DNA of 64,000 bases from NCBI RefSeq assembly GCF_042685365.1, contig NZ_JBHUMY010000005.1:39004-103003 (forward strand). Reading direction: 5' to 3'. This DNA is from Paenibacillus_AP thailandensis. Lineage in GTDB: Bacteria; Bacillota; Bacilli; Paenibacillales; Paenibacillaceae. This document shows positions 42,410 to 49,824 of the stretch, one piece after another. A model generated the notes under the pieces. The model had not been told where the DNA came from, searched no databases, and saw nothing but the letters and a program-made list of their open reading frames with translations. A program made the position numbers and the translations under genes. Each line of letters starts with the position of its first letter. Position 1 is the stretch's first letter.

Positions 42410-42832
42410 TTACAGACTAACCGTTGCGCCGATCACGTACGACAACGAAATGGAAATGACCATGGCGATAAAGCCGACCGCCCGGTTATCGCTTGCGATT
42501 TCTTCGTCGATTCGGAACACCGGCGTAAGAAACTCGAACAGGAAATAGGCGGCAAGCAGCAGGACAAAGCCGTAGGCGCTCCAGATCAAGCTTTCGTAGA
42601 CCGAATCCTGCATCGCTATCGAAAAACGGAAGATGTTGCATATGCCGAATATTTTGCCGGCTGTCGCCATGGCGACAGCCAAATTCCCTTTTTTGATTTC
42701 ATCCCACGTTCTATAACGGGTAACCAGCTCGAATATGGACAAAAAAACAATGAGCGAGAACACCGCAACCGATACATAAATCAGGGACGCAATATACGGA
42801 TGGCCAAGCCACTGATCGATTTCTTTTCCCAT
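42410..42832 (-). CDS. yshE: DUF350 membrane protein YshE
   Basis: A 140-residue protein with four membrane helices (YIASLIYVSVAVFSLIVFLS, NLAVAMATAGKIFGICNIF, WSAYGFVLLLAAYFLFEFL, VGFIAMVISISLSYVIGATV). These are DUF350 traits. It lies just after mutS2, as yshE does in Bacillus. Function unknown. Confidence 0.88.
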   Translation of the reverse strand: MGKEIDQWLGHPYIASLIYVSVAVFSLIVFLSIFELVTRYRTWDEIKKGNLAVAMATAGKIFGICNIFRFSIAMQDSVYESLIWSAYGFVLLLAAYFLFEFLTPVFRIDEEIASDNRAVGFIAMVISISLSYVIGATVSL

Positions 42833-42869
42833 ACGAACCTCCCGTCTTTATCGGAATGGAGGGCGGGAG

Positions 42870-45230
42870 CTATTTCAGCTCCGCCACCGTAACGCCCGCC
42901 CCGCCTTCGCCGTACGCTCCGAGCCTGTAGCTCTTCACGTGGCTGTGTCTGCGCAAATATTCCTGAATGCCGTTTCTGAGCACGCCGGTGCCTTTGCCGT
43001 GAATAATATAAACTTGGCCCATCCCGGCTAGGAACGATTCGTCCAGGAAGCGGTCCACTTCGATTAGCGCCTCCTCGAGGTTTGCTCCCCTCAAGTCGAG
43101 CTCCATCCGAACCTGATCGTCGCGCGTCCGCTTCAGGCTGGCCGCCTGCTTCGGCTGCTGCGGCTTGACGGAGGCCGCCGGCTTGATCAGCTCCAGATCG
43201 TCGAGCGCCACCTTCATCTTCATGATGCCAAGCTGAACGACCGCTTCTTTGCTGCCGGACAGTTCGACGACAAAGCCTTTTTGGTTCAGGCTGTGCACCG
43301 CCACCTCGTCCCCGGGCGAAATTTTGTCTTTTTTGGACGGCTGTTTCTTTTTGGCCTTCGCCAGCTCCGGCGCCGCCTCCTCCAACCTTCGCCTTGCTTC
43401 AATCAGCTTGTGCTCCTTGACGGCAGCGCCTTCCTCCAGCGCCAGCTTGCGCAGATCGGCGATAATTTGCTCGGCTTCCCGCTTCGCCTTCGCAACGGCT
43501 TCGCGCGCTTCCTCCTGCGCTTTACGGAGCAGCTTGTCGCGCTGCTCCTCGAATTTGCGAAGCTCCGCTTCATGCCGAGCCCGCTCGAGCTCCAGCTCTC
43601 TGCGGAGCGATTCGGCGGCTTGTCTTTCGGACTCGGCTCCGATGCGGTCTTCCTCCAGCGAAGCGATCATGCTTTCGACGCGCTGATCCTCTTCGCTCAC
43701 TTCTCCTCTTGCATGGTCGATAATATCCCGCGACAAGCCCAGCCGCTCCGCGATCGCAAACGCGTTGCTTCGTCCCGGTACCCCGACGAGGAGGCGATAA
43801 GTCGGACTCAGGGTCGCAATATCGAATTCCATGCTGGCGTTAATAATTCCTTTGCGCTCGTACGCATAGGCCTTCAGCTCGCTGTAATGGGTTGTGGCGA
43901 CGATGCGGCAGCCTTTCCGGTGAATATGCTCCAGAATGGCGATCGCAAGGGCGGAGCCTTCCGCCGGGTCCGTTCCGGCGCCAAGCTCGTCGAGCAGCAC
44001 CAGGCTTTTGGCGGTCATCGAATCCAGAATGCGAATAATATTGGTCAAATGGCTGGAGAACGTACTTAAGCTTTGTTCGATGCTTTGCTCGTCTCCGATA
44101 TCGGCATAAATCGCGTCGAATACGCATAGCTGGCTGCCTTCTTCGGCCGGAACGAACAGGCCGGACATCGCCATGAGGCTGAGTAGACCGATCGTCTTCA
44201 GCGATACGGTTTTGCCGCCCGTATTGGGTCCGGTCACAATGATCGCCGTGTAATCGTTCCCCAGCGAGACGTCGATCGGCACGACCTTATCGGGCGCGAT
44301 AAGCGGATGCCGCCCTTTCTTCAGCTTCAGGAAGCCCCGGTCGTTCATGATCGGCCTCGACGCTTTCATCTCGCGGGCCACTGCCGCTTTCGCATAAGCG
44401 AAATCAAGCCGGGCAAGCTGGTCGAGATTATGCCGCAGCGATTCCGCCGCTTCCGCCACTTTGGCGGTCAGCATCTGCAATATTTTTTCGATTTCCCGCT
44501 GCTCTGCCGCTTTTAGCTCCCTCAGCTTGTTGTTCATCGCGACGACCGCTTCCGGCTCGATAAAAAGCGTTGCCCCCGAGCCGGATTGATCGTGCACGAT
44601 TCCGCCGAAATTCGCGCGGTATTCCTGCTTGACGGGAATCACGTAACGGTCTCCGCGAAGGGTAATGATCGCGTCCTGAAGCATCTTCTGCACGGAAGAC
44701 GAACGGATCATTTGCTCCAGTTTCTCGCGGATCCGCGATTCCCCGCTCCGGAGCTCGCGGCGGATCGAAGCAAGCGCGGCGCTAGCGTTGTCCATCACTT
44801 CCGCTTGCTCGTCGATGCATGCGAAAATGTCGTCCTCAAGCGGCTTATGCTCCTCGATCAGCTCGGCCACGCCGTTCAGCAGCGGAATCGGCTCGTCTTC
44901 GTGAATGCCCGCGATATGACGCTTCACCCGCCGGGATGCTCTGGACGTAAGCGCGACATCGAGCAGCTCCGCCGGATTAAGCGTGCCGCCGATGCGGGCC
45001 CGCTGCAAAGCCGGTCCGATGTCGGCAACCCCTCCGAACGGAGCGCTGCCCTTCAACCGGTCCGCCGTATAGGCTTCGTCCGTCGTCTGAAGCATCAGCT
45101 TCACCGTTTCCAGGTCGGAGCTGGGCGCAAGCTTTTCCGCTTCCGCCTTTCCTAACGACGTCGCGGCGGCATTTTCCAATTTATATACAATTTTTCGAAA
45201 TTCAAGCGTTGCTAAAATTTTGCCATCCAA
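42870..45230 (-). CDS. mutS2: endonuclease/ribosome-rescue ATPase MutS2
   Basis: A 786-residue MutS homologue without mismatch-recognition domains. Walker A GPNTGGKTVSLK, Walker B LVLLDELGAGTDP and TTHYSELKAYA are the ATPase; a coiled coil follows (about 515-620); the C-terminus is an Smr nuclease domain with LDLRGANLEEA and IIHGKGTGVLRNGI. MutS2 limits recombination and, in Bacillus, splits collided ribosomes. Start TTG 45230 has GGAGTG upstream; an ATG lies nearby only in another frame. Confidence 0.95.
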   Translation of the reverse strand: MDGKILATLEFRKIVYKLENAAATSLGKAEAEKLAPSSDLETVKLMLQTTDEAYTADRLKGSAPFGGVADIGPALQRARIGGTLNPAELLDVALTSRASRRVKRHIAGIHEDEPIPLLNGVAELIEEHKPLEDDIFACIDEQAEVMDNASAALASIRRELRSGESRIREKLEQMIRSSSVQKMLQDAIITLRGDRYVIPVKQEYRANFGGIVHDQSGSGATLFIEPEAVVAMNNKLRELKAAEQREIEKILQMLTAKVAEAAESLRHNLDQLARLDFAYAKAAVAREMKASRPIMNDRGFLKLKKGRHPLIAPDKVVPIDVSLGNDYTAIIVTGPNTGGKTVSLKTIGLLSLMAMSGLFVPAEEGSQLCVFDAIYADIGDEQSIEQSLSTFSSHLTNIIRILDSMTAKSLVLLDELGAGTDPAEGSALAIAILEHIHRKGCRIVATTHYSELKAYAYERKGIINASMEFDIATLSPTYRLLVGVPGRSNAFAIAERLGLSRDIIDHARGEVSEEDQRVESMIASLEEDRIGAESERQAAESLRRELELERARHEAELRKFEEQRDKLLRKAQEEAREAVAKAKREAEQIIADLRKLALEEGAAVKEHKLIEARRRLEEAAPELAKAKKKQPSKKDKISPGDEVAVHSLNQKGFVVELSGSKEAVVQLGIMKMKVALDDLELIKPAASVKPQQPKQAASLKRTRDDQVRMELDLRGANLEEALIEVDRFLDESFLAGMGQVYIIHGKGTGVLRNGIQEYLRRHSHVKSYRLGAYGEGGAGVTVAELK

Positions 45231-45426
45231 GGCTCGAACACTCCTCTCGCCCTACTATTATAGCCGAACGGCGCATTCGTTGCACGCCATGGGCGGTAGT
45301 TTGGGACACATGATTTTCTAATAAGGTGGAGACAATAACATCGAATCGGCAGCAGTTGCCGCCGTCAGGAGCGAATGCTGCAGGAGTACCATCAATCCGT
45401 TTCTAATTAAACAGGGAGGTTACAAT

Positions 45427-45798
45427 ATGAAGTTTCTGGGCCATGTTGTACGCTTTATCGTATCCGCAATTGTGCTGATGATTGTCGGCTTCATCGTCCC
45501 CCAATTCGATGTCGGCGGATTCTGGAGCGCTTTGATGCTCGCGATTGTTATCGCCGTGATTGGCTGGATCGTCGAAGCGATATTCGGCAAAAGGGTTACG
45601 CCTTTCGGCCGGGGTATCGTCGGGTTTATCGTCAGCGCCGTCGTAATCTGGATCGCCCAATTTATCGTAGGGGGCGTAACCGTCTCCTGGCTTGGCGCGA
45701 TTCTCGCTGCGCTGGTCATCGGGATTATCGACCTGTTCATTCCGGTCAGCTCGCCGTTCGAAGCGGGCCGCAACAACGGCAACGGCAACCGCAGCTAA
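45427..45798 (+). CDS. four-helix membrane protein (PF04020, YvlD/phage-holin-like)
   Basis: A 123-residue protein with four hydrophobic helices: GHVVRFIVSAIVLMIVGFIV, SALMLAIVIAVIGWIVEAIF, GIVGFIVSAVVIWIAQFIV and LGAILAALVIGIIDLFIPV. These match the YvlD type. GGGAGG lies about seven bases before ATG 45427. Despite the holin label such proteins are envelope-stress genes in Bacillus; no phage genes are near. Confidence 0.85.
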   Translation: MKFLGHVVRFIVSAIVLMIVGFIVPQFDVGGFWSALMLAIVIAVIGWIVEAIFGKRVTPFGRGIVGFIVSAVVIWIAQFIVGGVTVSWLGAILAALVIGIIDLFIPVSSPFEAGRNNGNGNRS

Positions 45799-45979
45799 TC
45801 AATCAAGTAGCGGCAGCGCGTGCCGCCCTTGTCGGGAGACAAGGAATGAGCGCCGCTGCCGTTTCACCCAAGTTTCGGCAATTTGTGACAATTCGCTTCG
45901 TTATAAACCCGAATCATTGGTTAAAATAAGGAAGCAAGCGGCTTTAAAAGCCCGAAACGATAAGGAAGGAGGCAATGGA

Positions 45980-46417
45980 ATGAAAAAATGGATATGGTTC
46001 GGAGCCGTTTTCCTTCTTGTTTTTGCCCTTGCGGCTTGCGGCGGCAATAACAACCAGGGAGCCGGAAACGACGCGAACAACGGCGGTGCCGCAAACGGCA
46101 CGACGGACAACGGCGCGGGTGCCGGCGCCGGCGCGGAAGAAGGCGGAGGCGCAACGACGACGGCAGTGGCCGTCAAAGCGAAGAACTGGGAATTCGATCA
46201 GGCGGAATACCGCATTCCGAAAGGAACGGATATTACGTTGTCGCTCGAATCGACGGAAGGCATTCACGGCCTTGCCATCCGAAATACGGACTATACCGTA
46301 GAGAATGGCGCTTCGACGACGGTCAACCTCGCGGAAGCAGGCGAATACGAATTGTATTGCAACGTTCCGTGCGGCACCGGCCATTCGAAAATGGTGTCCA
46401 AGATTATTGTGGAATAG
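45980..46417 (+). CDS. cupredoxin lipoprotein with CuA-type copper site
   Basis: A 145-residue lipoprotein. The lipobox is FALAACGG (Cys20), followed by a Gly/Asn/Ala-rich linker to about 58 and a cupredoxin domain. Ligands: His96 in EGIHGLAI, then C127-x3-C131-x3-H135-x2-M138 (CNVPCGTGHSKM), the exact spacing of the CuA centre in cytochrome oxidase subunit II. The usual two membrane helices of subunit II are absent. GGAGG lies seven bases before the ATG. It could be an electron carrier or a copper donor. Confidence 0.88.
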   Translation: MKKWIWFGAVFLLVFALAACGGNNNQGAGNDANNGGAANGTTDNGAGAGAGAEEGGGATTTAVAVKAKNWEFDQAEYRIPKGTDITLSLESTEGIHGLAIRNTDYTVENGASTTVNLAEAGEYELYCNVPCGTGHSKMVSKIIVE

Positions 46418-46448
46418 CAGCAATGGCAGTCCGCAATTTTATACCAAC

Positions 46449-46482
46449 AACAACAGCAGCCGTATGAACGGCTGCTGTTGTT
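46449..46482. terminator. shared terminator hairpin
   Basis: AACAACAGCAGCCGT-ATGA-ACGGCTGCTGTTGTT between the convergent CuA-protein and zapA genes; the tails are T-poor, so strength is uncertain. Confidence 0.65.
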
Positions 46483-46504
46483 TATACCTTATGGATAAGA
46501 TTCA

Positions 46505-49500
46505 TTAGCTTTGCTCGATTAGCTCGATCCACTCGTTAAACTCCGTTTGCAGCTTGGCATATTCCTGCTCAAGCTTCCGGTGAATCCCAACGAGGCGTCC
46601 GTGTTCCTCGCGCAGCCTCTCCAGCTCTTTCTCCGCTTCCCGTTTTTCGCTTAGAAGCCGTTCGCCTTGCGCATCAAGCCGTTCCGTATGCTGGGCGGCC
46701 GCCGCCGCTTCGCGAAGAGCCAGCTCCAGCTGTTCGCTCAGCCGCTTCTCCGCTTCCTCCCGCTGGCGAACATAGTGCTCTTCCAGCTGCCCGCGCTCCG
46801 CTTCAAGCCGCTCCGCTTGCTGCAAAGCGATCTGCAGCCGTTCGCTTAAATCGCGCTCTCTCGCCGCGGCCGCTTCGATCTGCTGCGATGCGATCCGCTC
46901 GCGTGCGGCGGTATATTCCAGCTGCTCGGTCAGCACGCTTTCCCGCTCTTTGAACGCCTCCAGCTGACGGGCATACTCCTGGCCAAGCGCTTCCGATGCC
47001 GCAATGTCGCTGCGCAGCCGCGCCACTTCCTCTTCCAGCTTCGCTTGAACGGCCGCGTGCTCCCGCTTCAGCTTGTTCTGATGCTCCTCCTGCTCCTCGA
47101 ACAGCATCTGCTGCAGCTCTTCGTATTCTTGCTTCATCCGGTCAAGCTCATCCTTATGCGACTGACGCAATTCCTCGGCGCGCCGCTCCAGATCGCCGCA
47201 TTGCCGTTCCAGCCTGCTGCAGCGCTCGTTATGCTCAGCCGTCAGCTTGCTTTCGCGCTCGTTGTAGCTCGCTTCAAGCTTGGCCTTGTCGGCTGCAAAC
47301 TTCTCGGCGAGCGAAGCTTGCCGTTCCGCGTGTTCCCGCACAAGCGCCTCGAGCTGCTCCTGATGCCGCTGCTCCAGCATGTCTTTCTCGCGCCGGAACT
47401 CCCGCTCAAGCTCTGCCTCGCGTTCCGCATGGGCTTGAGCCAATTCCGCGGTATGCTCCTGATGCTGCCGCATAAGCAGATCCAGCTTGGCCGCGAATTG
47501 CTCTTCTTGAAGCGCCAGCTTCTCGTCGCGGCGCGCAAGCTCCGCTTCGCTATGTAATCGAAGCCGTTCGATCGCTTCCTCATGCTCCTGCATGAGACCG
47601 AGCAGCTCCTCCTCGTGCTTTTGCCCGGCTTCGCGCAGCAGCTCTTCCATCTGCTTGATTTGCTTCTCCCGTTCGTTGTCCCATGCCGCTTTCAGTTCCG
47701 CTTCGCGCGACGCAAATTGCTCCTTCAGCTCGGACATCGCCGCCTCGTGCCCCGCGGCAAGCGCGGCAACCGCAGCTTGGCGGTCCGCCTGCTGCTTCGC
47801 AAGCTGCTCTTCGAATTTTTGCTGCTGCAGCTTGCTTCTTTCCAGCCATTTGCGCTGCTCGGTTTCATGCTCTTGCATCAGACCGAGCAATTGCTCCTCG
47901 TAAGCGGCTTTCTGCTCCGACGCTTGCTCGGCACGCTGACGCTCGAACAGCAGCTCGCGCTGCTCAAGCTCCTTGCGGTGCATGTCCAGCAGCTGTTCCC
48001 GTTCTTGCGCAAGCGCCGCGGCTTCCGCTTCGTGAACGGCCGTAAGCTGCGCCCGTTCTTCCTCATGCGCTGCCGCGACCCGCTCCAGTTCGGCCGCATG
48101 GGCATCCCGAAGCCGTTCCAGTTCGGCGGCATGGGTTTCCGCAAGCCGCTTCAGCTCTGCGTCCCGCTGATCGGCAAGCTGCTTGGCCTGTTCAAGCTGT
48201 TCCATATGCTCCAGCTGCAGCCGCTCAAGCTCCTCCATATGCTCCAGCCGCAGCGCCTCAAGCTGCTCCGCTTGGCCGCTCTTCAACTGTTCCAGCAGTT
48301 CGCCGTTCTCCCGCTTCATCAGCTCGAGTTGTTCCGCATGCTCGCGTTTCAGCCGCTCAAGCAGGTCCGTTTGCTCGCTCTTCAGCTGCTCAAGCTGCTC
48401 CGCATGCTCGCGTTTTTGCCGCTCCAGCCGATCGGCATGCTCGCCCTGCGCGGCAAGCAGCTTGTTGTTGTATTCGTCCGCCAGCATCGCGGCATGGGAG
48501 CTATGGTCGGCTACGAGATCCGCCAGAAGCTTCTCCTGCTCCGAACGCAGCGCGGCAAGCTCCTCTTCGTGCGCCTCGCTCATCTCTTCCGACCGCCGGC
48601 GCCAATCGTCAAGGCTGCGCTTGAGCTCGTCCTTCTCCAGCTCCAGCTCCAGCAGCTTTTCCTCGGCTTCTTCGGCAGCCGCCTTCATCCCGGCTTCAAG
48701 CTTCTCCCGTTCGGCCGCATATTCCTGCTTAAGCCGCGCAAGCTCCTGCCTGGCCTCGGAACCGATCCGCAGCGCCTCGTCGAGCTCGGCCCGCACGTCC
48801 TCCAGCAGCCTGTTCCGCTCGAAGCTTTCCTGCTCCAGCCGGGCCGCCGCGGAACGGAGCGCCTCTTCTTGCTCCATCGCGGCCAGCAGCTGCTCGTCCG
48901 CAAGCGCGATTCGCCCTTCCAGCGCCTGCTTCTCCTGTTCCCAAGCCGATTCGAGCTGAGCCAGCTTGACTTCCAGCTTGCGCTTCTCCTCCAGCCATTC
49001 GTTTCGCCGGCTGTCGAACTCCGCAAGCATCCGCTGCTCGACAAGCTGCTTCTCCGTCTGCCATGCCTGCTCCCGCTCTTCCGCCAGCCGTTGCCGTTCC
49101 TGTTCGGCCGCTTCCGCCAGCTCCATCCAGGAGCGCTCGCGGCTTTCCCATTTCTCCTCCCAAGCCCGGCGCTGTTCCTCCAGCTTGGATGCGTAATCCT
49201 GTTCGGCCTGGGCTAGCAGCTCCGCAAACGCCGCCTGCTCGGCGGACATCGCCTCCGCCGCCGCAGCCCGTTCGGCCGCCAGCTTCTCCGCCGCAGCGGC
49301 CAATTCCCCCGCAAGCTTCGCGTCAGCCGCAGCCAGCGCTTCCCGCATAGCCGCGTCGGCTTCTTCCGCGAGCCGCTCCAGCTCAAGACGCGACTGCTCC
49401 CGCAGCTGATCCAGCGCATTTTGCAGCAGGATGGCGTTTTCCTTTTCCTTCTCCAGCTCCTGCGCCAAAGCGATCCGGCGAGCCTCTTCCTCGTGCAGCG

Positions 49501-49723
49501 AGTCGTTCTCGCGGCGGAGCCGGAACGTCTCTTCGGCCAACTGGACGGCGGCGAGGACGGCCAGCTTCGGCATGTCGAGCCTCGGATAGCTTTTGGCCAG
49601 CTTCTGCATGCTATCGTCCACCGTGCCGGCTACCCGCTTCATATAATCCGGGTTATTGTGGCCCTTTAGCTTGTATTGTCCGCCGTATATGTCAACAGTT
49701 ACAACAACTTGATCAGCATCCAT
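46505..49723 (-). CDS. zapA: giant ZapA-domain coiled-coil protein
   Basis: Residues 1-75 are a normal ZapA, the FtsZ-bundling factor: VVVTVDIYGGQYKLKGHN, DYMKRVAGTVDDSMQKLAK and PKLAVLAAVQLAEETFRL. Instead of ending soon after, the protein continues for about 990 residues of almost unbroken Glu/Leu/Ala/Arg/Gln coiled coil to residue 1072. Residues about 428-560 show an 11-residue period (EHAEQLEQLKS, EHAEQLELMKR, EHMEELERLQL, EHMEQLEQAKQ). No membrane segment is seen. AGGAGG lies ten bases before ATG 49723. It follows pheT, the usual place of zapA in Bacillales. Confidence 0.88.
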   Translation of the reverse strand: MDADQVVVTVDIYGGQYKLKGHNNPDYMKRVAGTVDDSMQKLAKSYPRLDMPKLAVLAAVQLAEETFRLRRENDSLHEEEARRIALAQELEKEKENAILLQNALDQLREQSRLELERLAEEADAAMREALAAADAKLAGELAAAAEKLAAERAAAAEAMSAEQAAFAELLAQAEQDYASKLEEQRRAWEEKWESRERSWMELAEAAEQERQRLAEEREQAWQTEKQLVEQRMLAEFDSRRNEWLEEKRKLEVKLAQLESAWEQEKQALEGRIALADEQLLAAMEQEEALRSAAARLEQESFERNRLLEDVRAELDEALRIGSEARQELARLKQEYAAEREKLEAGMKAAAEEAEEKLLELELEKDELKRSLDDWRRRSEEMSEAHEEELAALRSEQEKLLADLVADHSSHAAMLADEYNNKLLAAQGEHADRLERQKREHAEQLEQLKSEQTDLLERLKREHAEQLELMKRENGELLEQLKSGQAEQLEALRLEHMEELERLQLEHMEQLEQAKQLADQRDAELKRLAETHAAELERLRDAHAAELERVAAAHEEERAQLTAVHEAEAAALAQEREQLLDMHRKELEQRELLFERQRAEQASEQKAAYEEQLLGLMQEHETEQRKWLERSKLQQQKFEEQLAKQQADRQAAVAALAAGHEAAMSELKEQFASREAELKAAWDNEREKQIKQMEELLREAGQKHEEELLGLMQEHEEAIERLRLHSEAELARRDEKLALQEEQFAAKLDLLMRQHQEHTAELAQAHAEREAELEREFRREKDMLEQRHQEQLEALVREHAERQASLAEKFAADKAKLEASYNERESKLTAEHNERCSRLERQCGDLERRAEELRQSHKDELDRMKQEYEELQQMLFEEQEEHQNKLKREHAAVQAKLEEEVARLRSDIAASEALGQEYARQLEAFKERESVLTEQLEYTAARERIASQQIEAAAARERDLSERLQIALQQAERLEAERGQLEEHYVRQREEAEKRLSEQLELALREAAAAAQHTERLDAQGERLLSEKREAEKELERLREEHGRLVGIHRKLEQEYAKLQTEFNEWIELIEQS
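48044..48442 (-). repeat. zapA: 33-bp hendecad coding repeats in zapA
   Basis: The part of zapA coding for residues about 428-560 is a degenerate array of 33-bp units, each giving an 11-residue helix repeat of the form EH-x2-x-LE-x4. It looks like growth by internal duplication. Confidence 0.7.
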
Positions 49724-49765
49724 TGGGGGCTATCCTCCTCTTGTCTAGTCGCTTTTCTAAGGTGC

Positions 49766-49808
49766 AAAAAGCCGCATCGACGCTCACTAGGGAACTATTC
49801 GATGCGAC
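49766..49808 (-). terminator. terminator after pheT
   Basis: On the minus strand GTCGCATCGA pairs with TCGATGCGGC (one mismatch) and is followed by five T. It lies only 43 bases before the zapA start, so zapA depends on read-through or an upstream promoter inside pheT. Confidence 0.75.
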
Positions 49809-49824
49809 TTTGGAGGTTTCCTGC

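Noticed and set aside
45427..45798. Prophage remnant because of the holin-like protein
   Set aside because: PF04020 proteins of the YvlD type are chromosomal membrane proteins; no other phage gene is near.
47582..49216. A 544-codon Leu-rich + strand frame opposite zapA
   Set aside because: It mirrors the Glu/Gln/Leu coiled-coil codons (CTT, CTC and TTG against AAG, GAG and CAA) and has no start signal.
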